Shown in pieces: positions 54,577 through 63,986 of a stretch of DNA of 64,000 nucleotides. Positions within the stretch are counted from its first letter, which is position 1; the number at the start of each line of letters is the position of its first letter. This stretch comes from Actinomycetes bacterium (lineage in GTDB: Bacteria > Actinomycetota > Actinomycetes > Actinomycetales > Demequinaceae): positions 1 through 64,000 of the forward strand of contig JAEYOR010000020.1 in the NCBI GenBank assembly GCA_023411615.1, written 5' to 3'. Both the position numbers and the translations under genes were made by a program. The notes beneath the pieces were generated by a model that had not been told where the DNA came from, did not search any database, and saw only the letters and a program-made list of their open reading frames with translations.

Positions 54577-56034
54577 TCAGTAGCGGTAGTGGTCCGCCTT
54601 GTACGGGCCCTCAACGGCAATGCCCACGTACTCCGCTTGCTGCTTCGACAGTTCAGTGAGGCGCACGCCGAGGGCATCGAGGTGCAGTCGAGCGACTTTC
54701 TCATCGAGCACCTTGGGAAGGCGGTACACCCCGAGCGGATACTCGGCAGTGCGCACCCACAACTCGATCTGCGCGAGCACCTGGTTGGTGAACGACGTGC
54801 TCATGACGAAGGACGGGTGACCGGTCGCGTTTCCAAGATTCATCAGGCGACCCTCGCTCAGCACGATGACAGAGTGACCGTCCGGGAACGTCCACTCGTC
54901 GACCTGCGGCTTCACTGGCTCGCGCTTTGCGCCGGACCGGGCAAGTCCCGCCATGTCGATCTCGTTGTCGAAGTGGCCCACGTTTGCCACGATCGCCTTG
55001 TCCTTCATCGCGGCCATGTGCTCGATGCGGATGATGTCCTTATTGCCCGTGGTCGTGATGAAGAAGTCAGCACGGTCCACGTAGTCCTCGACCCGGGCGA
55101 CCTCGTACCCGTCCATCGCCGCTTGGAGAGCGCAGATCGGGTCCACCTCGGACACGACAACGCGCGCGCCCTGACCGCGTAGCGCCTCAGCTGCACCCTT
55201 CCCCACATCTCCGTAGCCGCATACGAAAGCGACCTTGCCGCCAATGAGCACATCGGTGGCGCGGTTGAGTCCGTCAGGCAATGAGTGGCGGATGCCGTAA
55301 CGGTTGTCGAACTTTGACTTCGTCACTGAGTCGTTGACGTTGATGGCGGGGAACAAGAGTTCGCCGCGGGCGTGCGCTTGGTCGAGACGGTGGACTCCGG
55401 TCGTCGTCTCTTCACTGACGCCGACGATGGACGCAGCCATGCGCGTAAAGCGGGTGGGATCGGCAGCCAGAGAGCGTCGCAGCACCACGCGCATCGCCTC
55501 CACCTCGGCGTTGTAGGCCGGGTCCTCTTCTTCAAGAGGCGGAGGTACGGATCCCGCCCGCTCGGCCTTGACTCCCTCGTGGACAAGAAGGGTGGCGTCC
55601 CCGCCATCGTCGAGGATCATCGTGGGGCCATCATGGCCCTGCCACGTGAGAATGCGATCCGTGTAGTCCCAATATTCGGCAAGCGTCTCGCCCTTGATGG
55701 CAAAGACGGGCACTCCATCAGGGGCGGAGTACGTGCCCGGACCCACCACCACGGCGGCAGCTGCCTCGTCCTGGGTCGAGAAGATGTTGCACGAGGCCCA
55801 CCGCACCTCAGCCCCGAGCGCGGTCAGCGTCTCGATGAGAACCGCTGTCTGCACGGTCATGTGAAGCGAGCCCGCAATGCGTGCGCCACGCAACGGCTGG
55901 GAGTCACCGTATTCAGCGCGCAACGCCATGAGGCCGGGCATCTCGACCTCGGCAAGGCGAATCTGAATTCGACCGGCGGACGCGAGAGCGAGATCTGCGA
56001 CAACGTAGTCAACGCCATTGGCGTCGGCGGTCAT
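54577..56034 (-). CDS. ahcY: adenosylhomocysteinase
   Basis: SAH hydrolase (485 aa), which splits S-adenosylhomocysteine to adenosine and homocysteine, recycling the methyl cycle. It has N-terminal substrate motifs ([29 protein letters not shown]), the NAD-binding [20 protein letters not shown] near residue 275, [26 protein letters not shown], and the conserved end KADHYRY. Its ATG overlaps the stop of the CDF transporter gene by four bases and it is the last gene of that operon. Confidence 0.97.
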   Translation of the reverse strand: MTADANGVDYVVADLALASAGRIQIRLAEVEMPGLMALRAEYGDSQPLRGARIAGSLHMTVQTAVLIETLTALGAEVRWASCNIFSTQDEAAAAVVVGPGTYSAPDGVPVFAIKGETLAEYWDYTDRILTWQGHDGPTMILDDGGDATLLVHEGVKAERAGSVPPPLEEEDPAYNAEVEAMRVVLRRSLAADPTRFTRMAASIVGVSEETTTGVHRLDQAHARGELLFPAINVNDSVTKSKFDNRYGIRHSLPDGLNRATDVLIGGKVAFVCGYGDVGKGAAEALRGQGARVVVSEVDPICALQAAMDGYEVARVEDYVDRADFFITTTGNKDIIRIEHMAAMKDKAIVANVGHFDNEIDMAGLARSGAKREPVKPQVDEWTFPDGHSVIVLSEGRLMNLGNATGHPSFVMSTSFTNQVLAQIELWVRTAEYPLGVYRLPKVLDEKVARLHLDALGVRLTELSKQQAEYVGIAVEGPYKADHYRY

Positions 56035-56999
56035 GGGGAGCTCCGTTCAGCAGTGGAGCGTCGCACATCGGGCTCCAGATAGATGAGCCGCGCCTCGGGC
56101 ACGGCGGCGCGAATAGCGGCCTCAGCGTTGTTGATCGTCGTGGCGAGCTCAGCGAGACTTTGGACGCCGGGAGCCGCCACCTTGGCGGTGACGAGGATGT
56201 CGTCGGGCCCCAAATGCAGCGTGCGGAGGTGAATGAAGTCGCTCAAACCCACCGAGGCCAAAGCAGCGTAGATCGCGTCGATGTCCTCCGGGTTGGCGGC
56301 CTCGCCCATCAGCATCGACTTTGTCTCTTTGCCGAGCACAAAGGCGATCGAGCACAGGAGCAAGCCGATCATCGCGGCGCCGATGGCATCCCAGCGGCCG
56401 TCGCCGGTCACGAGCGTCATGCTGACGCCAAACAAGGCGAAGACGAGACCGAGCAGCGCGCCGAGGTCCTCCAAGAGGATGACAGGCAACTCCGGCGCCT
56501 TCGAGCGCTGGATGAAGCGCCGCCACGTCCGGCCCTCGCGCACCTTGTTCGCCTCGACAATTGCCGTCCGGAAGGACCAGCTCTCCAAACCGATTGCGAT
56601 CACTAGCACGACGATGGGCACCCAGTGCCAGGACTCAATTGGGTGTGGGTCCGAGAACTTGTGCCAGGCCTCGTACAAAGCGAAGAGTCCACCGAGCGTG
56701 AACAGGACGATGGCGACCATGAAGGCGTAGTAATAGCGGTCGCGAGCGAAGCCGAACGGGTGTTCCGGCGTCGCATCACGGCGTGCCCGTTTCACTCCAA
56801 CGAGCAACAGCACCTGGTTGCCTGCGTCAGCAAGCGAGTGAATCGCCTCGGCAAGCATCGAGGACGCACCGGTGAGCACAAAGGCCACAAACTTGGTGAT
56901 TGCGATCCCGGTGTTGGCGAGCAGCGCAGCGATGACCGCCTTGGTCCCGTGGCCCGCCTCGTGATGCGGCTCTTCGTGGCCTGCGTCCTTCGCGCTCAT
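56031..56999 (-). CDS. cation diffusion facilitator transporter (CDF)
   Basis: A 322-aa CDF-family exporter of divalent metals. A His-rich N-terminus ([11 protein letters not shown]) precedes the first membrane helix; the metal-binding [19 protein letters not shown] (HxxxD) motif lies in helix 2; several further helices follow, and a cytoplasmic C-terminal domain (about 235-320). The second DxxxD-type site of helix 5 is replaced by [12 protein letters not shown]. Metal not predictable. It overlaps manB and ahcY by four bases on each side. Confidence 0.9.
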   Translation of the reverse strand: MSAKDAGHEEPHHEAGHGTKAVIAALLANTGIAITKFVAFVLTGASSMLAEAIHSLADAGNQVLLLVGVKRARRDATPEHPFGFARDRYYYAFMVAIVLFTLGGLFALYEAWHKFSDPHPIESWHWVPIVVLVIAIGLESWSFRTAIVEANKVREGRTWRRFIQRSKAPELPVILLEDLGALLGLVFALFGVSMTLVTGDGRWDAIGAAMIGLLLCSIAFVLGKETKSMLMGEAANPEDIDAIYAALASVGLSDFIHLRTLHLGPDDILVTAKVAAPGVQSLAELATTINNAEAAIRAAVPEARLIYLEPDVRRSTAERSSP

Positions 57000-58417
57000 A
57001 CGCCCTCCCGAATCACGGCGAGTGCTTCATCGCGCACTCGCTCCATTACGGCACGATCTTCCGCTTCGACGTTGAGCCGGAGCAGTGGCTCCGTGTTGGA
57101 ACCTCGCACATTGAACCACCAGCGCTCTCCGTCCGCAGGCCAGTGCGTAAAGGTGAGGCCATCAAGCTCGTCAACCTCAACACCGTCCCTGTCAAAAGCA
57201 GCACGGACCGCGCTCAGCGACTGAGCAACGGATGCGACGGTCGAATTGATCTCGCCCGAGGCCGCGTACGGGTCATAGGTGCTGAGAAGGTCCGACAGCG
57301 ACGAATCGTGCTCACCCAAGGCGGCGAGCACATGCATCGCGGCCACCATGCCGGAATCGGCAAAGAAGAAGTCGCGGAAGTAAAAGTGTGCCGAGTGTTC
57401 TCCCCCAAAGACGGCGTTGTGCGAAGCCATCTCAGCTTTGATGTTCGAGTGGCCCACGCGTGACCGGACAACGGTCGCGCCGGCTGCACTCAATTGTTCG
57501 GGAACCGCACGCGAAGAGATGAGGTTGTACAGCACCGTCGGTTGTGCGCCACCGGCAATCTCCCGCGCGGCTTCGCGTAGCCCCACAAGGCACGTAATGG
57601 CACTTGCGCGCACCACCTCGCCGCGCTCGTCGACGACAAAACAGCGATCAGCGTCGCCATCAAAGGCAAGCCCGAGATCGGCCCCATGCGCGACGACCGC
57701 TGCTTGGAGGTCGCGAAGGTTCTCTTCCTCGAGCGGGTTCGCCTCGTGGTTGGGGAAGGTGCCGTCGAGTTCGAAGTACAAAGGGATGACTGTGATGGGC
57801 AATGCGGGCAGGCCCGCCTCGACACCGAGGACGGCTGGAACCGTGTGACCCGCCATCGCATTCGCGGCATCCACCACCACGGTGAGCGGACGGATCGAAT
57901 CGAGCGGCACCAGGGAGCGCACAAAGGCGGCGTACTCCCCCAGCATGTCTCGCTCGGTCACAGTGCCCACAGCGTCGGCCGTTTCAAAGCCGTCGACAAG
58001 ATAGCGCGCGGCGAGCTCGCGTACGGCACCCAGGCCGGAATCCTCGCCCACCGCGCGAGCGAGTGCACGGCACAGCTTCATGCCGTTGTACTCCGCTGGA
58101 TTGTGGCTCGCCGTCACCATGATGCCGGGGCACTTGAGCACGCCCGACGCGTGATAGAGCCCGTCGGTCGAGCACAGCCCAATCGAGGTGACGTTGACAC
58201 CACGCGCAGTGAGGCCGTCGGCCGCCGCCTTGACCAGTCCAGGCGAACTTTCGCGCATGTCATGACCGATGACCACGGTTGCGGCGCCTTCCGGCAACAC
58301 CACCGCGTCGGCGAAAGCCGCGCCTATCGCGCGGGCGAGCGCAGGTGTCACCTCGGAGTCAACAAGACCGCGAACGTCGTAGGACTTAATGATGGGACTG
58401 AGGTCGGGGTACGTCAC
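56996..58417 (-). CDS. manB: phosphomannomutase/phosphoglucomutase
   Basis: A 473-aa alpha-D-phosphohexomutase that interconverts hexose 1- and 6-phosphates, feeding GDP-mannose or glycan synthesis. The active Ser is in MVTASHNPAEYNGMK near residue 105, the metal loop is AFDGDADRC near residue 245, the sugar loop GGEHSAHFYF near 320, and the phosphate-binding RGSNTEPLLRL near 438. Starts GTG six bases after a TAGGCT hexamer, thus probably leaderless. First gene of the manB-CDF-ahcY operon. Near whiB and DUF3499, as in mycobacteria (whiB2-Rv3257c). Confidence 0.94.
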   Translation of the reverse strand: MTYPDLSPIIKSYDVRGLVDSEVTPALARAIGAAFADAVVLPEGAATVVIGHDMRESSPGLVKAAADGLTARGVNVTSIGLCSTDGLYHASGVLKCPGIMVTASHNPAEYNGMKLCRALARAVGEDSGLGAVRELAARYLVDGFETADAVGTVTERDMLGEYAAFVRSLVPLDSIRPLTVVVDAANAMAGHTVPAVLGVEAGLPALPITVIPLYFELDGTFPNHEANPLEEENLRDLQAAVVAHGADLGLAFDGDADRCFVVDERGEVVRASAITCLVGLREAAREIAGGAQPTVLYNLISSRAVPEQLSAAGATVVRSRVGHSNIKAEMASHNAVFGGEHSAHFYFRDFFFADSGMVAAMHVLAALGEHDSSLSDLLSTYDPYAASGEINSTVASVAQSLSAVRAAFDRDGVEVDELDGLTFTHWPADGERWWFNVRGSNTEPLLRLNVEAEDRAVMERVRDEALAVIREGV

Positions 58418-58423
58418 GGCGCA

Positions 58424-58429
58424 AGCCTA
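58424..58429 (-). promoter_or_regulatory. -10 element, probable leaderless promoter of manB
   Basis: TAGGCT on the minus strand with six bases to the GTG at 58417. Confidence 0.5.
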
Positions 58430-58452
58430 GCCATGCGCTGGCGCGCACAAGG

Positions 58453-58830
58453 TCACGGAGAATCTGAACCCACGACGCGCAAATGGCCCCGGCGCGGCTC
58501 GGACGCGAGAGGCGGCTCCGGCGCATATGTGGGATATGGCGCGCTCTCGACGGTCTGTGGGCGGCCCGCCTCGCGCACTGCGCGCGCGAGAGCGTCGAGG
58601 TCATCCTCGGATGGCCCGGCTTCCTCGTACTCCTGCTGGATATGGACAACGTCCCATCCTCGCGGCGCGGTGAAGGCCTGGGCATGCGTGGCACAAAGGT
58701 CATAACAGTGCGGCTCTGCATGCGTGGACAGTTGTCCCACCACCACTGTCGAATCCGCGTACACATAGGTGAGGGTGGCCGCGGCGGGGCGCGAACACGC
58801 CGTCTTGGTGCATTGCCTGGACACGATCAC
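58453..58830 (-). CDS. DUF3499 family protein
   Basis: A 125-aa actinobacterial protein with paired cysteines (RQCTKTACSRPAAATLTYVY, CYDLCATHA) that likely bind zinc, then TAPRGWDVVHIQQEYEEAG and a disordered tail. Function unknown; it is conserved next to whiB2 and manB. GTG 58830 is chosen since TACGGT lies six bases upstream; a GTG at 58824 and ATG at 58860 are alternatives. Divergent from the zincin-like gene, sharing about 70 bases. Confidence 0.85.
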   Translation of the reverse strand: MIVSRQCTKTACSRPAAATLTYVYADSTVVVGQLSTHAEPHCYDLCATHAQAFTAPRGWDVVHIQQEYEEAGPSEDDLDALARAVREAGRPQTVESAPYPTYAPEPPLASEPRRGHLRVVGSDSP

Positions 58831-58836
58831 ACCATG

Positions 58837-58842
58837 ACCGTA
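58837..58842 (-). promoter_or_regulatory. -10 element of the DUF3499 gene
   Basis: TACGGT on the minus strand with six bases to the GTG at 58830. Confidence 0.4.
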
Positions 58843-58889
58843 CCTGGCGACTTTGCGCATACAGAGCCACCACGCCGAGCGGCCGACGC

Positions 58890-58895
58890 TAGGGT
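58890..58895 (+). promoter_or_regulatory. -10 element of the zincin-like gene
   Basis: TAGGGT with six bases to the ATG at 58902. Confidence 0.5.
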
Positions 58896-58901
58896 CGCCT
58901 T

Positions 58902-59303
58902 ATGAGGAAAGACGTCCACGGTCGCGGTATGCGCAGGCCCCTCTTGACCCCTGCGCTACCGGGCTACCGAACCCGCGCCGAGCGCTTCGACGAACTTGTC
59001 GCAGATCTCTCGGAGCGGCTCGGTTCCCGGTGGGCAAAGCGGTGGGGCACGCTCGAGTTCGGGGTTGAAGATGTCCCCGCATCGGATCCGTCACCATGGG
59101 AGCGTGGCGTGCCGCTCGGACGCGTTTTCCCTGGTGAATACGGTGCCGCCACGCGGGTGGTCCTGTATCGGCGACCCATTGAGCAACGCGCGACAGAAGA
59201 CGAATTGCCGCTCCTCGTGCGCGACATCCTTGCCGAGCAAGTCGGGCACCTCTTGGGCTTGCGACCGGACGAGGTGGACCCCACGTACGGCACCGAGGTT
59301 TAG
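58902..59303 (+). CDS. zincin-like metallopeptidase family protein, degenerate site
   Basis: A 133-aa protein of the zincin-like MMP37-type family common in actinobacteria. Basic N-terminus, then FDELVADLSERLGSRW, LEFGVEDVP and RVVLYRRPIEQRA. At the place where family members have HEXGHHFG, it has EQVGHLLGL: the first His is Glu and the catalytic Glu is Gln, so metal binding and catalysis are doubtful. This degeneration is frequent in actinobacterial members as I recall. Leaderless start. Its stop overlaps the DUF5719 stop by four bases. Confidence 0.82.
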   Translation: MRKDVHGRGMRRPLLTPALPGYRTRAERFDELVADLSERLGSRWAKRWGTLEFGVEDVPASDPSPWERGVPLGRVFPGEYGAATRVVLYRRPIEQRATEDELPLLVRDILAEQVGHLLGLRPDEVDPTYGTEV

Positions 59304-60628
59304 CGAATCGGCGGATACGGCTGCGGCACCACTGTCGCCTCAAGGGCATTGTCAGACGGTCTCATTGGCATGAGTGAGGCGATGAAACCCGTGTCGCTCG
59401 CCATGACGACGCTCCACGCCACTTCACCCTCGATCGTCACGACGGTTCCAGCCGGTGCGTCGAGGTCAATCCATTGAATTGTGCGCGCCCCCACCGAGGC
59501 CGTTGTGATGGTGGAGCCGTCAATATGCGCAACAACCACGCTCGTCGAATACGGCGAGTAGGCCGCGATGCGCGCGTTGTCGGCCGGTACGACGGCCACC
59601 TGGACGTCAGGGCTGATCTCCACAGCGGGCACCCACGTCGCATCAGCAGCGACATCGCCTGCAAGGCCTTCGTCCGCCAGGCGGGTCATCACCGTACGCG
59701 CTGCGGCAAAAACGGGCGCGTCCGCGGAGATCTCAATGGCACCGAGAGCTGACACCGGAACGGCAAGATCCGACACCACACCGGGCTCCAACGTGATGCC
59801 GGTGCCCGTCGACCATGGTTCAACCCCGCGCTGCGAGACAAGCATCGCGTCTACACGCGCACCCTCCGGCGCCATGAGGCGCAAGGTGACCGTGCCGTCA
59901 ACTCCATCGAGACCGACCCCAGGGATGAACAACCTCTCTCCCGCCACGCTCGGTCCCACCCAGGACGTCCCCGCGGGCTGAAAACCGTCGAGACGCGAGT
60001 CCTGAAGCGCCGCTGCAACGCCCGGTCCCGTTGCGGCGACATGGACGACGAGTGACGATTGCGACGCGGCAATGGACTCAATGAGACGGTCCGTCTGAGA
60101 CTCGGCTGCCACTGACACAACGAAGGTGTCGTCGATCTTGCCAAGCGGCCCATACAGAGTGACGGTCACTTCCGACGGCGCAGTCGAGGGATTTGTCAGC
60201 ACGAGCCGCGCACTCGAACCGAGGGTGGTCGAACCACCAACAAGCCATTGCTCGGCGGCCGGGGCCGAACACGTGATCGCGGTCCACCCCGCGATGTCAC
60301 CATCGGCGATCCGTTCCACTTGCGCCCCGACGATCGCGTCCATCGCGGTGCCGTCGCCGACTGCCCGTTGGGTGCCGGGTGAATATGCGTCGATCGTGCG
60401 AATGGTCGGTTCCGACGCCAGATCACCGCCCGATCCGACGTTGCCGACGGGGACCGTTTGAGCGCCAGGGCACGCGACAACGGGAGCTGGTGGCTCAACG
60501 GTGAAGGTCTGCGCGCCTGCACGATCAACAGGGGCCACATTCGCGATGGCGATCGCGCCGATGCCCAGTGCAACGGCTGCCACTGCGACAACACGGCCAA
60601 CAACGGCACGGCTGACGGGACCACTCAT
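59300..60628 (-). CDS. DUF5719 family secreted or anchored protein
   Basis: A 442-aa protein with an N-terminal signal-anchor (RVVAVAAVALGIGAIAIANVA) and a long extracytoplasmic strand-rich part containing repeated SxPxxVxVxLYGPxG-like segments (PSEVTVTLYGPLGKIDD, GTVTLRLMAPEGARVD). DUF5719 proteins are conserved beside a large GT2 gene and whiB2 in actinobacteria; function unknown, possibly a cell-envelope partner of the glycosyltransferase. ATG 60628 overlaps the GT2 stop by four bases. Confidence 0.85.
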   Translation of the reverse strand: MSGPVSRAVVGRVVAVAAVALGIGAIAIANVAPVDRAGAQTFTVEPPAPVVACPGAQTVPVGNVGSGGDLASEPTIRTIDAYSPGTQRAVGDGTAMDAIVGAQVERIADGDIAGWTAITCSAPAAEQWLVGGSTTLGSSARLVLTNPSTAPSEVTVTLYGPLGKIDDTFVVSVAAESQTDRLIESIAASQSSLVVHVAATGPGVAAALQDSRLDGFQPAGTSWVGPSVAGERLFIPGVGLDGVDGTVTLRLMAPEGARVDAMLVSQRGVEPWSTGTGITLEPGVVSDLAVPVSALGAIEISADAPVFAAARTVMTRLADEGLAGDVAADATWVPAVEISPDVQVAVVPADNARIAAYSPYSTSVVVAHIDGSTITTASVGARTIQWIDLDAPAGTVVTIEGEVAWSVVMASDTGFIASLMPMRPSDNALEATVVPQPYPPIR

Positions 60629-63600
60629 GGCGCCACCTCCCGCGAGCGTCGCAGCGGAATTGAGCCGATGAGCGCCCAGGTGAGCGCGATCGCACTCGCC
60701 CACCACCACCAGCGGTGGACGGGATCGCGATACTCGAACGTCACCGTGCTCGCGCCGGAGGGGACGGTGAACACCGCTCGGCCCCACGTGTCATCACCGC
60801 GCTCAAGAGTGGTGCCGTCTGCCTGTGCAGACCAACCGGCCGCGTCGGGCACGGCGATGACGAGAGTGCCACCGCCTGCTGGCGGATTGCGCGTCGCACC
60901 GTCGGTGCCGGAAGCCGGCACAAGGACACGCTCGCCGTCCTCCGTCTCGATCCACGCTCGCGATACCGCGTCGCCCGCGAGTCGGTACGTTTGGCCGCGT
61001 TCGGATCCACTCGCCAAGGTGGCGTGGGGGTTTTGACTGAGTGCGTTCTGTGCGCGCTCGGCTCCCGGCGCGACGACGATCGTGCCGATGCCCCAATCAC
61101 GCAGTGCACCGAGATCCGCCGCTGGCGAGACGCTCGCCGCGGCGACTGTCTGGGAGATGTCGGCAATGTCGGCGCTGCGGCCACCGCCTGACAAGGGCTT
61201 GCCGTCGGGGCCGCGCTGAGCCCGGCCAAGCACCAGAGTCGCTCCGTCGTGAGCAAGAACGTCGTAACCAATCGAGCCGTCGGCGTTCTCGCTCAACACG
61301 AGGACGCGCTGGTGCTGACTGCCCTGCTGATCAAGTGGCACCGCGAGAGGAAGCACACCGGCGTCGGCCGTGGTGATGGTGCCGCGCGGAGCGTCGGGCA
61401 AGGCGAGGAGGACGACGACAGCGAGAGTGGAGCCGGCCGCGAGCGTCGCCGCGCCCGCGGCGACCGTGCGGGCGGCTGCGAATCGGCGTCCCTCGCTCTT
61501 GATGACAACGCCGTGCACCGTCAGGCCGGCGATGAGAGCGCCAAGGGCCACAAGCGATGAGCCTGTGCCCGGCCAGCCAGAGATGGCATCGCGGCCAGCC
61601 CCGTCGCTCCATGCGGCCGTCGCGTGCGCGGACCACGCAGCCACGGCGAGACCAATTCCGACGAGCGCGATCCCCCATGCGGCCGGCTGACTGGCATGGC
61701 GCGAGGCGAGGGACGCGAGCGCACACAGGAGCAGCACGGCAGCGGCGATGGCGCCGAGCGGCCACGCGTTGTCGAGGTCGCTCGGCCATCGCGCAGCATC
61801 CGCGAGACCAAGGGCTGTGCGCCACACATCGCCGCTGAACGTCTCACCTGGACCCGGTTCACGCGCAAGGATCGACAAGGCGATGCCGGGGTGTGCCGCA
61901 TGGCGCAGGCCCGCAATGAGGCCTGGGAGACCAACGACGAGAGGCACTGCTGCCATCGACATAATCCGCCAGCGTCGCGGGCCGGCGCGCAACGCGAGCG
62001 CAATAACGACGCCGAGGGTGGGCACGAGCAGGACCGGCTGGGCCACCGTCGCTGCCGTCAATGCCACAGAGCCAGCAAGAGCGGCGGATGGCGACGGTCC
62101 GGGTGCTGGCCTCTCTTCGCGGCCACCGATCAGTTCACCGCGCCGCCACCCCGCGGCCCTTGCGATCGCCACAGCTGCGCAGCCGAGCATGATGTGGGCG
62201 ATGACGGGCCCGATACGCGCATCGAGCGCTGCGGCGAGGAATGGTGGCCACAAACCCCACACCACGGCCGCTGCGAGTCGCACCCACGGAGCGCGCGTTG
62301 CGTGGCCTGCCGCCCACCACCCGACGACAACGGCCATCAGTGGCGCCGCCGCTAGGAGCGCGGCGATTCCCAGGCGGGTTCCGCCGGGCGCAATCGCGGC
62401 GGGGAGCATGAGACCCGCATACGCACCGTCGATGGCAGGCACACCAAAGCCCACCTCATTCCACCCACTCCAGGCCGCGTTCCATACGTCGCTCAGCGAG
62501 ATGTCCGTCACTCCCGTTCCGGGGGCGACAAGCATTCGACCCGACACCACCTCACTCATCCACCGTGACGCGAGCACGGCGGAGGCGCCAAGCCCAATGA
62601 CGGTGGCAACGAGGAACGACAAGCGGTGGCGGGCCCGCGCGCGTTCAAGCTCGGCGCGCACCATCTCGCTTGGCACTCGTTCAGCGCGCGCGCGCTCCAA
62701 GGTGCCAAGTTCGCGTTGGCGGACGGCATCGAATACCTGCATCGGCTTTGCGAAGAGGCGCGCTTCGATTGGACCCGTAGCGCCCATGCGGCGATGTGCG
62801 CTCGCGGACGCTGCGATCGCCGGGATCCTCATAAGGAGCATGGGAACAACGCGCAGTTCCGCAAGAGCAGCGCGCGGAGAGTTCTGCGCGAGTCGAACAC
62901 CTAAACGGAGGCCGACGCTGACGGGGATGAGCAACGCGAGAAATGGCACGAACCACCACGGCGCCCACGCAAAGGCATGATGCCATTCACTTGTTCGACG
63001 CGCCGCATGGGTGCTGACACGGCCGTGACCCCTCGTTCGCAACCCGTAGAGGGACTCTTGTGCATGACGCACCCGCACATGCGGAGCGAGGACAACGTCC
63101 CAGCCCGCCGCCCACGCACGGCGGCAAAACTCGAGCGACTCGCCAAAGCCGGCATAACCCCGGTCAAGACCGCCGAGTTCCTCCCAAGCGGATCGGCGCA
63201 CGAGTGCACCACCGAGCGACACGGCCATGACATCTTCACGCCAATCGTGTTGGCCCTGGTCAATATCGTCCTCGACAACGAGCGGGATCCGGCGTGCGCC
63301 CAGCCGAGAAACCGTTGTGCCCATCGACACCAATCGCGAAGTGTCACGCCAGCGCACGTGTGCGGGACCGACGACGGCGGCGCGGGGGCGCTTGGCAGCG
63401 GTAGCCGCTAAACGGGTGAGAGCACCCTTGTCAGGCGCGGTGTCATCGTGGAGAAGCCAGATGAGTTCATCGTCGCGCGGGGATTGCGCCGCGATCGCTT
63501 CGTTGAGCGCTGTCGCGTACGAAAGCTCAGTCGCACGCGTGAGCCGCACGGCGAGGTTCTCAGGTGGTGCGATATCTGCATCGCCGACAATGACGAGTTC

Positions 63601-63708
63601 CAGGGTGGGCAAGACCTCATCACTTGCGGCAAATGCCGCGAAAACAGCGTCGAGATGCTCGGATCGTCCGTCCGTTACCAGCACGGCCCTCAGATTGGGC
63701 GTGCTCAT
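60625..63708 (-). CDS. large GT2 family membrane glycosyltransferase
   Basis: A 1027-aa fusion. Residues 1-235 form a GT-A fold GT2 domain: AVLVTDGRSEHLDAVFAAF, the DXD-like LLHDDTAPDKGALTRLA, and the VSLGGALVRRSAWEELGGLD acceptor loop. From about 250 there is a membrane part of a dozen or more hydrophobic helices (first two WAPWWFVPFLALLIPVSV and SFLVATVIGLGASAVLA), then an extracytoplasmic C-terminal portion and a last helix (WWWWASAIALTWALIGS). The actinobacterial homologues are thought to build cell-wall polysaccharide; the donor is unknown. Starts ATG 63708; upstream of DUF5719. Confidence 0.88.
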   Translation of the reverse strand: MSTPNLRAVLVTDGRSEHLDAVFAAFAASDEVLPTLELVIVGDADIAPPENLAVRLTRATELSYATALNEAIAAQSPRDDELIWLLHDDTAPDKGALTRLAATAAKRPRAAVVGPAHVRWRDTSRLVSMGTTVSRLGARRIPLVVEDDIDQGQHDWREDVMAVSLGGALVRRSAWEELGGLDRGYAGFGESLEFCRRAWAAGWDVVLAPHVRVRHAQESLYGLRTRGHGRVSTHAARRTSEWHHAFAWAPWWFVPFLALLIPVSVGLRLGVRLAQNSPRAALAELRVVPMLLMRIPAIAASASAHRRMGATGPIEARLFAKPMQVFDAVRQRELGTLERARAERVPSEMVRAELERARARHRLSFLVATVIGLGASAVLASRWMSEVVSGRMLVAPGTGVTDISLSDVWNAAWSGWNEVGFGVPAIDGAYAGLMLPAAIAPGGTRLGIAALLAAAPLMAVVVGWWAAGHATRAPWVRLAAAVVWGLWPPFLAAALDARIGPVIAHIMLGCAAVAIARAAGWRRGELIGGREERPAPGPSPSAALAGSVALTAATVAQPVLLVPTLGVVIALALRAGPRRWRIMSMAAVPLVVGLPGLIAGLRHAAHPGIALSILAREPGPGETFSGDVWRTALGLADAARWPSDLDNAWPLGAIAAAVLLLCALASLASRHASQPAAWGIALVGIGLAVAAWSAHATAAWSDGAGRDAISGWPGTGSSLVALGALIAGLTVHGVVIKSEGRRFAAARTVAAGAATLAAGSTLAVVVLLALPDAPRGTITTADAGVLPLAVPLDQQGSQHQRVLVLSENADGSIGYDVLAHDGATLVLGRAQRGPDGKPLSGGGRSADIADISQTVAAASVSPAADLGALRDWGIGTIVVAPGAERAQNALSQNPHATLASGSERGQTYRLAGDAVSRAWIETEDGERVLVPASGTDGATRNPPAGGGTLVIAVPDAAGWSAQADGTTLERGDDTWGRAVFTVPSGASTVTFEYRDPVHRWWWWASAIALTWALIGSIPLRRSREVAP

Positions 63709-63734
63709 AGACAATCGAGGAAGCGCGCGGGCAC

Positions 63735-63986
63735 CTAGACCGCGCGGCGCTTGAGCTTGCGACGCTCGCGCTCCGAGAGGCCTCCCCAAATCCCGAAGCG
63801 CTCGTCATGAGCGAGGGCATAGTCAAGGCATTCCGCCTTCACTTCACATGACTGGCAGACCTTCTTTGCCTCACGGGTTGACCCGCCCTTTTCAGGGAAG
63901 AAGGCTTCCGGATCTGTCTGGGCGCACAGCGCACGGTCTTGCCACGAGAGCGGACCTTGAGCGTCGGCGTCGAAGATGTCGACCAC
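63735..63986 (-). CDS. whiB2: WhiB-family transcriptional regulator (WhiB2/WhmD type)
   Basis: An 83-aa WhiB protein with four Cys for a [4Fe-4S] cluster (ALCAQ; VCQSCEVKAEC), the GIWGG turn and the basic C-terminal helix LSERERRKLKRR. FFPEKGGSTREAKKVC and YALAHDERFGIWGG match WhiB2/WhmD, essential for septation in mycobacteria and named WhiB in Streptomyces. GTG 63986 is the start within the window, but the frame stays open to the right edge, so the real N-terminus may lie outside. Next to the large GT2 gene as in relatives. Confidence 0.92.
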   Translation of the reverse strand: MVDIFDADAQGPLSWQDRALCAQTDPEAFFPEKGGSTREAKKVCQSCEVKAECLDYALAHDERFGIWGGLSERERRKLKRRAV

